DNA from: Crystallibacter permensis
GTDB taxonomy: Bacteria; Actinomycetota; Actinomycetes; Actinomycetales; Micrococcaceae
Reading direction: 5' to 3'
Assembly: GCF_025960875.1 (NCBI RefSeq)
Contig: NZ_JAODLR010000002.1
Coordinates: 62,001-126,000 of the forward strand
DNA: 64,000 bases
The first letter of the stretch is position 1. The number at the start of each line of letters is the position of its first letter. Positions 19,405-27,381 of this stretch are shown piece by piece. Position numbers and translations under genes: made by a program. A model generated the notes under the pieces. The model was not told the DNA's origin. It worked only from the letters and a program-made list of their open reading frames with translations, and ran no database searches.

Positions 19405-21000
19405 ATGAGCCTCGAAACAGATCTTGATCTGTCGACCACTGCCGGCAAGATCGCGGAATTCCGCCGCCGGCAGGCCCAGGCCATGCAGCCCTCCGGCGCC
19501 GAAGCCATCGAGAAGCAGCATGCCCGTGGCAAGCACACCGCCCGCGAGCGCATCGAACTGCTGGTGGACGAGGGCTCCTTTGTGGAGTTCGACGCCTTGG
19601 CCACGCACCGCTCCACCGCCTTCGGCATGGAGAAGAAGAAGCCGCTCGGGGACGGCGTGGTCAGCGGATACGGCACGGTGGATGGCCGGCTGGTGGCGCT
19701 CTACAGCCAGGACTTCACCGTCTACGGCGGTTCGCTGAGCCAGGTCAACGGCGAAAAGATCGTCAAGGTCCAGGAGTTCGCGCTACGCAACGGCTGCCCG
19801 GTCATCGGAATTAACGACGGCGGCGGCGCCCGCATCCAGGAAGGCGTCGCCTCGCTGGCCATGTTCGCGGACATCTTCCGCAACAACGTGGCCGCTTCCG
19901 GCGTCGTTCCCCAGATCTCGCTCATCATGGGCCCGTGTGCGGGCGGCGCCGCCTACTCCCCCGCGCTGACGGACTTCGTGGTCATGGTGGACAAGACCTC
20001 GCACATGTTCATCACCGGCCCCGACGTGATCAAGACGGTCACCGGCGAGGAAGTGGACATGGAGACCCTCGGCGGCGCACGGCAGCACAACTCCACCACC
20101 GGCACCGCCACCTACCTGGGCGCCGATGAAGCCGACGCCATCGAGTTCGTCCGGGAACTGCTGGACTTCCTGCCCTCGAACAACCTCACCGAAGCCCCGC
20201 TGCTGGACTTCGACGAGGTGCTCGAGACCACCGAGGCGGACCTTGAGCTGGACACGCTCATCCCGGACTCGGCCAACCAGCCGTACGACATGCGCACGGT
20301 CATCGAGCACGTCATGGACGACGGCCACTTCCTGGAGATGCAGTCCCTCTACGCGCCGAACGTCATCATCGGCTACGGCCGGGTGGAGGGGCACACGGTC
20401 GGCGTCGTCGCCAACCAGCCCATGCAGTTCGCCGGCACGCTGGACATCAATGCCTCGGAGAAGGCCGCCCGCTTTGTCCGGCACTGCGACGCGTTCAACA
20501 TTCCCATCCTGACGCTGGTGGACGTCCCCGGCTTCCTGCCCGGCAAGGACCAGGAGTTCAACGGCATCATCCGCCGCGGCGCAAAGCTGCTCTACGCCTA
20601 CGCCGAAGCCACCGTCCCCAAGCTGACCGTCATCACCCGCAAGGCCTACGGCGGCGCCTACATCGTCATGGGCTCGAAGAAGCTCGGCGCGGACCTGAAC
20701 ATCGCCTGGCCCACCGCCCAGATCGGCGTCATGGGAGCCCAGGGCGCGGTCAACATTCTCTACCGCCGGGACCTGGCCGCCGTGCAGGCCGAGGGCGGCG
20801 ACGTTGAAGCCCGCCGCCAGGAAATCGTCACCCAGTACGAGGAAGAACTGCTCAACCCGTACCAGGCCGCCGAGCTCGGCTACCTGGACGCGGTGGTGGC
20901 CCCGTCCGACACCCGGCTGCAGATTGTCCGCGGGCTCCGGGCGCTGCGCGACAAGCGCGCCACCATGCCGCACAAGAAACACGGAAACATCCCGCTGTGA
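19405..21000 (+). CDS. accD: Acyl-CoA carboxylase beta (carboxyltransferase) subunit
   Basis: Transfers the carboxyl group from carboxybiotin to acetyl- or propionyl-CoA. 531 aa from ATG 19405 ([10 protein letters not shown]), with GGAGA seven bases upstream; the frame is open further upstream but lacks family similarity there. The fold is a tandem crotonase type: [13 protein letters not shown] and [16 protein letters not shown] in the N half, and [29 protein letters not shown] plus [13 protein letters not shown] in the C half (quoted in parts), forming the oxyanion-hole glycines. Closest to actinobacterial AccD5/PccB. The stop overlaps accE (GTGA), so the two form an operon. Confidence 0.96.
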   Translation: MSLETDLDLSTTAGKIAEFRRRQAQAMQPSGAEAIEKQHARGKHTARERIELLVDEGSFVEFDALATHRSTAFGMEKKKPLGDGVVSGYGTVDGRLVALYSQDFTVYGGSLSQVNGEKIVKVQEFALRNGCPVIGINDGGGARIQEGVASLAMFADIFRNNVAASGVVPQISLIMGPCAGGAAYSPALTDFVVMVDKTSHMFITGPDVIKTVTGEEVDMETLGGARQHNSTTGTATYLGADEADAIEFVRELLDFLPSNNLTEAPLLDFDEVLETTEADLELDTLIPDSANQPYDMRTVIEHVMDDGHFLEMQSLYAPNVIIGYGRVEGHTVGVVANQPMQFAGTLDINASEKAARFVRHCDAFNIPILTLVDVPGFLPGKDQEFNGIIRRGAKLLYAYAEATVPKLTVITRKAYGGAYIVMGSKKLGADLNIAWPTAQIGVMGAQGAVNILYRRDLAAVQAEGGDVEARRQEIVTQYEEELLNPYQAAELGYLDAVVAPSDTRLQIVRGLRALRDKRATMPHKKHGNIPL

Positions 21001-21341
21001 CCACCGCCCACGCCAGGACACCCATCCGCCCGACGGACGCAGCCGCCGGCCATACCCGCTGGTCCAGCCCCGACCAGGCCGCCACGCGCTGGTCCGGAAA
21101 TGAGGAACGCATGCACGCAGAAGCCGAGGCCCAGGCCGGGCAGGCCCCGTTGTTCACTGTTGCCAAAGGAAATCCCAGCGCCGAGGAACTCGCGGCGCTG
21201 ACCGCCGTCGTTCTTGCCCTGCAGTCCTCCTCTACCGAGGATGAGACCGGCAAATCGCGCCGCCGCGGCTCCCGCCGTCGTGAATTGCTGCGCCCGGTGG
21301 TTCAGCACGGCCCCGGCGCCTGGCGGCACACCTTTAGGTAA
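20997..21341 (+). CDS. accE: Acyl-CoA carboxylase epsilon subunit
   Basis: 114 aa from a GTG whose last two bases are shared with the accD stop. The first 50 residues are Ala/Pro-rich and disordered. The conserved core [21 protein letters not shown] is the epsilon-subunit signature, followed by a Lys/Arg-rich C-terminus ending in GAWRHTFR. Epsilon subunits stabilise the actinobacterial alpha-beta carboxylase complex. The long N-terminal extension is common in this family. Confidence 0.9.
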   Translation: MTTAHARTPIRPTDAAAGHTRWSSPDQAATRWSGNEERMHAEAEAQAGQAPLFTVAKGNPSAEELAALTAVVLALQSSSTEDETGKSRRRGSRRRELLRPVVQHGPGAWRHTFR

Positions 21342-21347
21342 AAAGAA

Positions 21348-21376
21348 GACCGGCAGCCCCCAACGCGCTGCCGGTC
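21348..21376. terminator. Terminator hairpin after accE
   Basis: GACCGGCAGC (21348-21357) pairs perfectly with GCTGCCGGTC (21367-21376) over ten bases around a nine-base loop. An A-run lies on the left and only a few Ts on the right, so it probably serves both accE and the convergent reductase gene. Confidence 0.75.
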
Positions 21377-21408
21377 TCCGGTATTTGTACGGGACTGGGT
21401 CCCGTGGA

Positions 21409-22269
21409 TCAGGCGGTATGGGCCGCCCGCACCGCTTCAGCCAGCGGCGTGCTGGGACGGCCGATCAGCTTCGCCAGGTCTTCGCTTTCGGTGTCTAGGT
21501 CGCCTGCGGCGGTGTTGGCCTCGAGCGCACTGAGGAAGCCTGCCATACCCTCATCCAGGCCGGCGGCGAGCAGGCCCTGCTGGTACTCATCCAGCGTGAC
21601 GTTGCGGTAGTCGATGCTCCGGCCGGTCACCTCGGAGATGGCGGAGGCGAGCTCGACCATGGTGAAGGGCGTGCCGCCGAGTTCGTAAACGGCGTTCTCG
21701 TGACCCTCGCCGGTCAGCACCACGGCCGCTGCCTCGGCAAAGTCCGCACGCGTGGCGGCGGCAATCCGGGCATCACCGGCGGCGCCGATGACCGCGCCGA
21801 ACTGCAGGTACTGGCCCAGCTGTCCGGTGTAGTTCTCGGTGTACCAGCCGTTGCGCAACAGGGTAAACGGGATGCCGGATTCGCGGATCAGGGCTTCGGT
21901 GGCCTTATGCTCCGGAGCCAGGGCCAGGTCGCTGGTATCCGCCCGCAGCACGCTGGTGTAGGCAATCCGCTTCACGCCGGCGACCTTGGCAGCCTCCAGG
22001 ACGTGGCCGTGCTGCCGGACGCGCTGGCCGACCTCGCTGCCGGAAATAAACATGAGCGTATCCACGCCTGCCAGTGCCGAAGCCAGGGTTTCGGGCTTGT
22101 CGTAGTCGCCCTCGCGGACCGTCACGCCGCGTTCCTGCAGCGCTGCGGCCTTCGCCGTATTGCGTACGACGGCGACAATTGCTGCCGCTTCGATCTCGCG
22201 TTCCAGCAGGGCATCGATCACGAGTGCACCCAGTTCGCCTGTTGCTCCCGTTACTGCGTACGTGGTCAT
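21409..22269 (-). CDS. QorB-like NAD(P)-dependent SDR (NmrA-type) reductase
   Basis: 286 aa from ATG 22269 with AAGGAG five bases upstream. N-terminal Rossmann motif TGATGELGALVIDAL, a VVRNTAKAAALQERG cofactor-specificity loop, then a GWYTENYTGQLGQY segment typical of YtfG/QorB quinone reductases and atypical SDRs. Expected to reduce quinones or similar electrophiles with NADPH. Divergent from a MarR regulator 87 bp away, a common pairing in which the regulator responds to redox-active ligands. The exact substrate is not evident. Confidence 0.85.
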   Translation of the reverse strand: MTTYAVTGATGELGALVIDALLEREIEAAAIVAVVRNTAKAAALQERGVTVREGDYDKPETLASALAGVDTLMFISGSEVGQRVRQHGHVLEAAKVAGVKRIAYTSVLRADTSDLALAPEHKATEALIRESGIPFTLLRNGWYTENYTGQLGQYLQFGAVIGAAGDARIAAATRADFAEAAAVVLTGEGHENAVYELGGTPFTMVELASAISEVTGRSIDYRNVTLDEYQQGLLAAGLDEGMAGFLSALEANTAAGDLDTESEDLAKLIGRPSTPLAEAVRAAHTA

Positions 22270-22288
22270 GTTGCTCCTTGCGTTGATT

Positions 22289-22335
22289 ACTTGCAACCGA
22301 AACTAATGTAGATGGAATCATTTGAAGCGTCAAGT
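22289..22335. promoter_or_regulatory. Possible operator between qorB-like and marR genes
   Basis: ACTTG (22289-22293) and CAAGT (22331-22335) are inverted copies flanking the shared promoter region, and TTGCAA (22291-22296) is itself palindromic. The 87-bp divergent gap is where an autoregulating MarR protein would bind, but no strong long palindrome is present. Confidence 0.25.
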
Positions 22336-22344
22336 GAATCCCGG

Positions 22345-22350
22345 TAGAGT
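22345..22350 (+). promoter_or_regulatory. Leaderless promoter -10 of the marR gene
   Basis: TAGAGT ends six bases before the ATG at 22357, so transcription should start at the start codon itself. No ribosome-binding sequence precedes the ATG. Confidence 0.6.
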
Positions 22351-22356
22351 TGTCCC

Positions 22357-22824
22357 ATGACAGAGCCGCAGTGGTTGAACCCCGAGGAACGCAAAGCATG
22401 GCTGGCCGTTGCCTCGCTAATGTTCCGGCTTCCGGCCACGCTGGAGTCCCAGCTGCAGCGCGACGAGGATCTGACCGTCGCCGGCTACATGGTGCTGGCG
22501 ATGCTTTCCGAGTCCGCCACCCGCGAATGCCGAATGAGCAAACTGGCGGAGCTGACCAATACCTCGCAGTCCCGCCTTTCCCGGATTGTTGCCCGGCTGG
22601 AAAAGGACGGCTATGTCACCCGGGCCATGGACGCCAACGACCGCCGCGTGGTGCTGGCCCGCATCACCGAATCCGGCATGGCCAAAATCGCTGCCGCCGC
22701 GCCTGGCCATGTAGCCGCGGTCCGGGCCGCCGTCTTTGACCGCCTCGACGAAGAGCAGGTCCGCCAGCTGGCCGCGATCAGCAGGACGCTGCTCGGCGAC
22801 GATTTTCCGCACTTGCCGGAGTAA
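22357..22824 (+). CDS. MarR-family transcriptional regulator
   Basis: 155 aa with the MarR winged-helix core: MSKLAELTNTSQSRLSRIVARLEKDGYVTR (helix-turn-helix, quoted as family pattern) followed by the wing MDANDRRVVLARITESG. The N- and C-terminal helices provide dimerisation. Divergent from the QorB-like reductase and followed 25 bp later by an SDR gene, so it probably controls both and responds to a small aromatic or quinone ligand. Leaderless start. Confidence 0.92.
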   Translation: MTEPQWLNPEERKAWLAVASLMFRLPATLESQLQRDEDLTVAGYMVLAMLSESATRECRMSKLAELTNTSQSRLSRIVARLEKDGYVTRAMDANDRRVVLARITESGMAKIAAAAPGHVAAVRAAVFDRLDEEQVRQLAAISRTLLGDDFPHLPE

Positions 22825-22836
22825 CCTCCGCAGGAC

Positions 22837-22842
22837 TAACGT
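22837..22842 (+). promoter_or_regulatory. Leaderless promoter -10 of the SDR gene
   Basis: TAACGT lies seven bases before the ATG at 22850, inside the short gap after marR, so the SDR gene may have its own leaderless promoter besides read-through. Confidence 0.45.
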
Positions 22843-22849
22843 CGGCCGC

Positions 22850-23761
22850 ATGCAAGCATCGCTGGCAGGCAAAGTTGCGCTCGTCGCCGGAGGGACCAGA
22901 GGTGCCGGCCGTGGAATCGCCGTCCAGCTCGGCGCGGCCGGCGCCACCGTCTATGTCACCGGGCGGACCACCCGGGAACAGCCGTCGGAGATGAACCGGT
23001 CGGAGACCATCGAGGAGACCGCGCAACTGGTCGAGGAGGCCGGCGGCCACGGAATCGGGGTCAGGGTGGACCACCTCGTGCCGGATGAAGTGCGTAATCT
23101 GGTGGCCCGTATCGACGCCGAGCAGGGCGCCCTGCACATCCTCGTCAACGACATCTGGGGCGCCACCACCATGGAGTGGGACAAATCGGTGTGGGAGTCC
23201 ACGCTGGATATTGGCCTGCACATGCTCCGGCTTGGCGTGGACACCCACGCCATCACCAGCCACTTCGCCCTGCCGCTCCTGATCCGGCAGCCGGGCGGGC
23301 TGGCTATCGAGGTGACCGACGGTACGGACGAGTACAACGCGGCGAACTACCGGGCCTCGTTCTTCTACGATCTGGCCAAGGCCGCGGCGAACCGGATGGC
23401 GTTCCTGCTGGCACACGATCTGGAGCCTTACGGCGCCACGGCGCTCTCGCTGACCCCGGGCTGGCTGCGGTCCGAGGCAATGCTGGACGAATTCGGCGTG
23501 ACCGAGGCGAACTGGCGCGATGCCACCGAGCGCATTCCGCACTTCGCCATCTCGGAGACCCCGGCCTACGTGGGCCGGGCCGTCGCGGCGCTGGCCCAGG
23601 ATCCCGAGGTCTCCCGCTGGAACGGCAAGTCACTCTCCAGCGGCGAGCTGGCCAAGGTCTACGGCTTCACCGACGTCGACGGCAGCCAACCCGACGCTTG
23701 GCGGTACATGCGCGAGGTCCAGGATCCGGACAAACCAGCCGACACCACCGGCTACCGCTGA
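22850..23761 (+). CDS. SDR-family oxidoreductase
   Basis: 303 aa from ATG 22850. Rossmann start GKVALVAGGTRGAGRGIAVQ with TGxxxGxG-type glycine spacing, an NDIWG segment at the usual NNAG position, and YxxxK represented by FFYDLAKAAANRM. This matches classical SDR dehydrogenases, close to DHRS1-like proteins with an extended C-terminus. The active-site Ser region reads EVTDGT, so the Ser of the catalytic triad appears replaced by Thr or Asp, and activity on a standard alcohol is less certain. Lies right behind marR in the same direction. Confidence 0.85.
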   Translation: MQASLAGKVALVAGGTRGAGRGIAVQLGAAGATVYVTGRTTREQPSEMNRSETIEETAQLVEEAGGHGIGVRVDHLVPDEVRNLVARIDAEQGALHILVNDIWGATTMEWDKSVWESTLDIGLHMLRLGVDTHAITSHFALPLLIRQPGGLAIEVTDGTDEYNAANYRASFFYDLAKAAANRMAFLLAHDLEPYGATALSLTPGWLRSEAMLDEFGVTEANWRDATERIPHFAISETPAYVGRAVAALAQDPEVSRWNGKSLSSGELAKVYGFTDVDGSQPDAWRYMREVQDPDKPADTTGYR

Positions 23762-23844
23762 GCCTCCGTCACGGTCCCGGCCTACGATGGCGGCTGGTCA
23801 CGATTAACGACGGCGGACCGCCCACCTTCCGTCCGTCCCTCCGG

Positions 23845-25104
23845 TCAGCGCGGATCCATCACCGTGCCCAGGAAGAGCGGCAGCCCCGTTTCCGCGTGGA
23901 TGATCTGGTAAAGGAACGGGCGGTTGAAGTCCAGTTCCACGTCCGGCTCCGGCGGAAGCGAGGTGGCCATCACATCCAGCTGCGTCACGGCAGCCGCCAC
24001 CGTTCCCTTCTCTCCCACCGTGATGTTGGCCTGCTGGGTTGCCCCGGTGACGCGGGCTTCCGGCTGGATGGCTTCGAAGTCCGGCGTCTTGCCGAATGTC
24101 TCCGCCAGGCCCAGGCCGCGCAGCACCGGCATCAGATCCTGGGTGTACTCGTGCTCCCACTTCGGCAGCCCCAGCGACACCATGGCCGGCTCCGCAGAAG
24201 CCATCACGCGGTTCACCGCGGCCAGCCCGGCTTCATCCAGCGCAGGCGAACCGTCGTCCGGCAGCACCAGGCGCATCAGGAAGCCTTCGTTATAGGGAAG
24301 GTCCACGCCCTGCCAGTCCTCGCCGCGGGCATAGTCGGCGCGCAGCAGTTTCCCCATCAGTTCAGCCTGGACTACCTCCCCACCCAGCAGGATGAAGTCC
24401 TCCGTGCTGGTTGACGACGGCGAGAACGGATCCGCCCAGGCGGCCGCGAAGTACACCGTGTTCAGCAGGGTCAGTGTGTTGTCCTTGTCGTACTCGCCGG
24501 GCGCTTCCGTGATCCGGCCGCCGGTATGGTGGTCCACCCAGGCGTCCAGCTTGTCCTTGGTGGCCGGATCCGCATAGTCCACCGGATACACGCCCGAGCC
24601 GTAGTGCTCCGCCAGCCGGGCCAGGTACCCCTCGCCGGTGGGTGTGCCCGCATCGACGAACACCCCGTTGGCCAGGTGCAGCAGCGGGGTGGCCGGAGGC
24701 TCGTCCTCGTCCACGGAGCCGGGATCGCCGTCGTGCTCCTGCCATGCGTTGAGCAGTGCGTTCATCGCCTCGTCCCGGTCCTGGGCAGGCAGGCCAAGCA
24801 CCGCATCCATTTCCGCCGCCGTGGTGGTGCCGGCGCCGGTGCGCAGCATGGCGAGCGCGTAGAGCAGGCTCGCCGGGCTGGTGACCTGGTTCGCCTCGGG
24901 CCTGCCGGCAAGCATGGCGGCGCCGAGTTTGAGCGTGGCATCCTGCAGCGACGCCACGGCCTCCGGATACTCCTGCAGAGCGACGGACTGCTGCTCCACT
25001 CCGTCCGCCGCCAGCAGTTCCGGCTCCGGCGCACCGCACCCGGCCAGCGTCACAACCGGCACCAGCCCGAGCGCGGCGAGCACCGCCGTCGTTCTTCTAT
25101 GCAC
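23845..25104 (-). CDS. Lipoprotein serpin (serine protease inhibitor)
   Basis: 419 aa. The signal peptide ends in LAGC (Cys23), so it is an exported lipoprotein. The serpin fold is clear: NQVTSPASLLYALAMLRTGA, TLLNTVYFAAAWADPF, LGLPKWEHEY and the C-terminal signature FNRPFLYQI. The reactive-loop hinge reads GEKGTVAAAVTQ, matching the inhibitory consensus (Gly at P15, Thr at P14, small residues at P12-P10). Counting 17 residues from the hinge Glu puts P1-P1' near the Thr-Ser of VMATSLPP. It should act as a suicide inhibitor of an extracellular or host serine protease; the target is unknown. GTG start. Serpins are patchy in actinobacteria, so it may have been acquired. Confidence 0.92.
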   Translation of the reverse strand: MHRRTTAVLAALGLVPVVTLAGCGAPEPELLAADGVEQQSVALQEYPEAVASLQDATLKLGAAMLAGRPEANQVTSPASLLYALAMLRTGAGTTTAAEMDAVLGLPAQDRDEAMNALLNAWQEHDGDPGSVDEDEPPATPLLHLANGVFVDAGTPTGEGYLARLAEHYGSGVYPVDYADPATKDKLDAWVDHHTGGRITEAPGEYDKDNTLTLLNTVYFAAAWADPFSPSSTSTEDFILLGGEVVQAELMGKLLRADYARGEDWQGVDLPYNEGFLMRLVLPDDGSPALDEAGLAAVNRVMASAEPAMVSLGLPKWEHEYTQDLMPVLRGLGLAETFGKTPDFEAIQPEARVTGATQQANITVGEKGTVAAAVTQLDVMATSLPPEPDVELDFNRPFLYQIIHAETGLPLFLGTVMDPR

Positions 25105-25269
25105 ATCCCTGCACCGTCCTCTTGTCTTCCTGGCCGTGCTGCCCCGGCCGGCCCCGTGCTTTCAACCTACGTTCACCCATGGGCAAACAACAGCCCTGCG
25201 CCGAGCACAATCTCGTCACGGAAGTGCCCGGAAACCCACAGGCAGTGTCCATAGGCAACTGATGGCAGG

Positions 25270-25275
25270 TAGGCT
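25270..25275 (+). promoter_or_regulatory. Leaderless promoter -10 of the DUF885 gene
   Basis: TAGGCT ends six bases before the GTG at 25282, with no ribosome-binding sequence in between. Confidence 0.6.
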
Positions 25276-25281
25276 CGGCCT

Positions 25282-27015
25282 GTGACTAACCAGACATCTG
25301 AACCCACCCTGGATAACACGGCCGTGCGGAGCCCCTCCGCGATCGATGCCGTGGCGGACTCCTTCACCGAGTCGCTGCTGGAGATGAATCCCTCGCTCGC
25401 CACGTCGCTGGGCATTCCCGGCCACGAGACCGAGTACGCGGACTATTCCCCCGCCGGCGCCGAGGCGCTGGCCGAGTGCACCCGCGAGACATTGCGGCGG
25501 CTGGAGGACCTGGAGCCCACAGACGATGTGGACCGTGTGACCCTGGATGCCATGCGCGAGCGGCTGGGGCTGGAACTGGAGATCCACGGGACCGGCCTGG
25601 ACCTGGCGGACCTGAACAACATCGCCTCGCCCTCGCAGGACATCCGCGCCATTTTCGACCTGATGCCCACGGCCACTGTGGAGGACTGGAACAACATCGC
25701 CGGCCGGATGGGCAACGTTCCCGATGCCATCAGCGGCTACGCCAGCTCGCTCCGCGCGGCGAAGGAACGCGGGCAGGTGGCGGCCAAGCGTCAGATCCGC
25801 ACCGTTATGGAGCAGGCCAGGGCGTACGCGGCAGAGGACGGCTTCTTCCATTCGCTGGCCGCTTCCGCCCGGATTAACGACGGCGGGCTGCCGGAGGACC
25901 TGCGCAAGCGCTTGGCTGCCGGCGCTGAGACGGCTTCGCACGCCTATGCCTCGCTGGCTGCGTTCCTCGAAAACGAGCTGCTGCCGGTTGCGCCGGAGAA
26001 GGACGCCGTCGGCCGGGAGCACTACTCGCTGATGTCCCGCCGCTTCCTCGGCGCCGCGATCGATCTGGAAGAGACCTACCAGTGGGGCGTGGAGGAACTG
26101 GACCGCATCATCGCCGAACAGGAAGCGGTGGCCGGGCAGATCAAACCGGGGGCTTCCATCGAAGAGGCCATGGCTGCGCTCGATGCGGACGAGTCCCGGC
26201 AGCTGCACGGCACGGACGCCCTGCAGGCCTGGATGCAGAAGCTCTCGGACCGCGCCGTGGCGGAACTGTCCGGCACGCACTTCGACATCTACGAACCGAT
26301 GCGCCGGCTCGAATGCCGCATCGCGCCCACGCAGGAAGGCGGCATCTACTACACCGGGCCATCCGATGACTTCTCCCGCCCGGGCCGCATGTGGTGGTCC
26401 GTGCCGGAGGGCGAGGACACCTTCACCACGTGGAAGGAAACCACCACCGTCTACCACGAGGGCGTGCCCGGCCACCACCTCCAAATTGCGACGGCGACCT
26501 ACCGCCGCGAGCTCCTGAATAACTGGCGCCGGAACATCTGCTGGGTGTCCGGCCACGGCGAAGGCTGGGCGCTGTACGCCGAGCGGCTGATGGAAGACCT
26601 GGGTTACCTGGCCGATCCCGGCGACAAGATGGGCATGCTGGATGCCCAGCGCATGCGCGCCGCCCGCGTGGTGTTCGACATCGGCGTGCACCTGGAACTT
26701 GAGATTCCTGCGCGCTGGGGTTCGGGGACATGGACGCCGGAGAAGGGCTACGAGTTCCTGAAGAAGAACATCGCCATCAGCGAGGGCCAGCTCAACTTCG
26801 AGTTCACCCGCTACCTGGGCTGGCCGGGGCAGGCGCCCTCCTACAAGTTGGGCCAGCGGCTCTGGGAGCAGATCCGCGACGAGCGCCGCCGCCGCGAGGG
26901 CGAGTCCTTCGACATCAAGCGGTTCCACAGCGAGGCCCTGAACCTGGGTTCGGTGGGGCTGGACACTCTGCGCCGCGCGCTGCTGGGCAACGCCGCTGCT
27001 CTGTCAGAGGCCTAG
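25282..27015 (+). CDS. DUF885 family metallopeptidase-like protein
   Basis: 577 aa, cytoplasmic (no signal peptide). Carries HEGVPGHH at residues 392-399 and, about 30 residues on, SGHGEGWALYAERLM, the zinc-binding pair typical of DUF885, a family related to M2/M3-like gluzincins. The N-terminal 250 residues are helical. Likely a peptidase or carboxypeptidase with unknown substrate. Leaderless GTG start. It lies back to back with the serpin gene and is followed by a 366-bp gap holding a 68-bp element and a strong hairpin. Confidence 0.85.
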   Translation: MTNQTSEPTLDNTAVRSPSAIDAVADSFTESLLEMNPSLATSLGIPGHETEYADYSPAGAEALAECTRETLRRLEDLEPTDDVDRVTLDAMRERLGLELEIHGTGLDLADLNNIASPSQDIRAIFDLMPTATVEDWNNIAGRMGNVPDAISGYASSLRAAKERGQVAAKRQIRTVMEQARAYAAEDGFFHSLAASARINDGGLPEDLRKRLAAGAETASHAYASLAAFLENELLPVAPEKDAVGREHYSLMSRRFLGAAIDLEETYQWGVEELDRIIAEQEAVAGQIKPGASIEEAMAALDADESRQLHGTDALQAWMQKLSDRAVAELSGTHFDIYEPMRRLECRIAPTQEGGIYYTGPSDDFSRPGRMWWSVPEGEDTFTTWKETTTVYHEGVPGHHLQIATATYRRELLNNWRRNICWVSGHGEGWALYAERLMEDLGYLADPGDKMGMLDAQRMRAARVVFDIGVHLELEIPARWGSGTWTPEKGYEFLKKNIAISEGQLNFEFTRYLGWPGQAPSYKLGQRLWEQIRDERRRREGESFDIKRFHSEALNLGSVGLDTLRRALLGNAAALSEA

Positions 27016-27033
27016 GGCTGCATCGAGTTACAG

Positions 27034-27101
27034 CGAGATCGTCCCTGCCGGGTGCGGGCGACCTGTGCGAGGGACGATCTCGACGCTAAGGAACGATCTC
27101 G
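27034..27101. repeat. 68-bp three-box element, copy 1
   Basis: Box 1 CGAGATCGTCCCT (27034-27046), box 2 AGGGACGATCTCG (27070-27082) and box 3 AGGAACGATCTCG (27089-27101). Box 1 pairs perfectly with box 2. Gaps are 23 and 6 bases, the same as in copies 2 and 3. It begins 19 bp after the DUF885 stop. Confidence 0.85.
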
Positions 27102-27188
27102 CAGCTGAGCCAAGCCGCTCGCCGCGACGGAGGCCGCTGATGGGAAGCTTCTACAAGTAGGCAGACCGTTCACGCCCCCCGTCCGAGG

Positions 27189-27229
27189 CGTAGGGCCGAA
27201 TCCAGTTGCAGCGGGAAGGTCCTGGCCGG
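27189..27229. repeat. Diverged direct repeat of 27011-27051
   Basis: By hand alignment 31 of 41 bases match 27011-27051, which starts at the end of the DUF885 gene (including its TAG) and runs into box 1 of the 68-bp element. It looks like an old local duplication; the boxes in this copy have decayed. Confidence 0.5.
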
Positions 27230-27278
27230 CGATCTTCCTCACACGGGCGCCGGGAATAACTTCACACAACCCACGCAT

Positions 27279-27313
27279 CGGCGGGCCGTCGCGCCAAAAG
27301 TGACGGCCCGCCG
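27279..27313. terminator. Strong hairpin between DUF885 and dctA genes
   Basis: CGGCGGGCCGTC (27279-27290) pairs perfectly with GACGGCCCGCCG (27302-27313) around an 11-base loop. There is no T-run after it, so it may be a pause, a bidirectional or a Rho-assisted terminator. Confidence 0.55.
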
Positions 27314-27369
27314 TCGTACGTCGGTGTAATATTTCGCAACGCTGCCTTTTACTTGGTATACGCGCCATC

Positions 27370-27375
27370 TATGGT
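27370..27375 (+). promoter_or_regulatory. Leaderless promoter -10 of the dctA-type gene
   Basis: TATGGT ends six bases before the GTG at 27382; a TTTACT sequence 16 bp upstream (27348-27353) could serve as a weak -35. Confidence 0.6.
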
Positions 27376-27381
27376 CTTCGA

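Larger units (their letters stand above)
27016..27381. other. 366-bp intergenic region with element, echo and hairpin
   Basis: No coding sequence. It holds copy 1 of the 68-bp three-box element (27034-27101), a decayed echo of the preceding segment (27189-27229), a 12-bp hairpin (27279-27313) and the dctA promoter. Confidence 0.8.
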
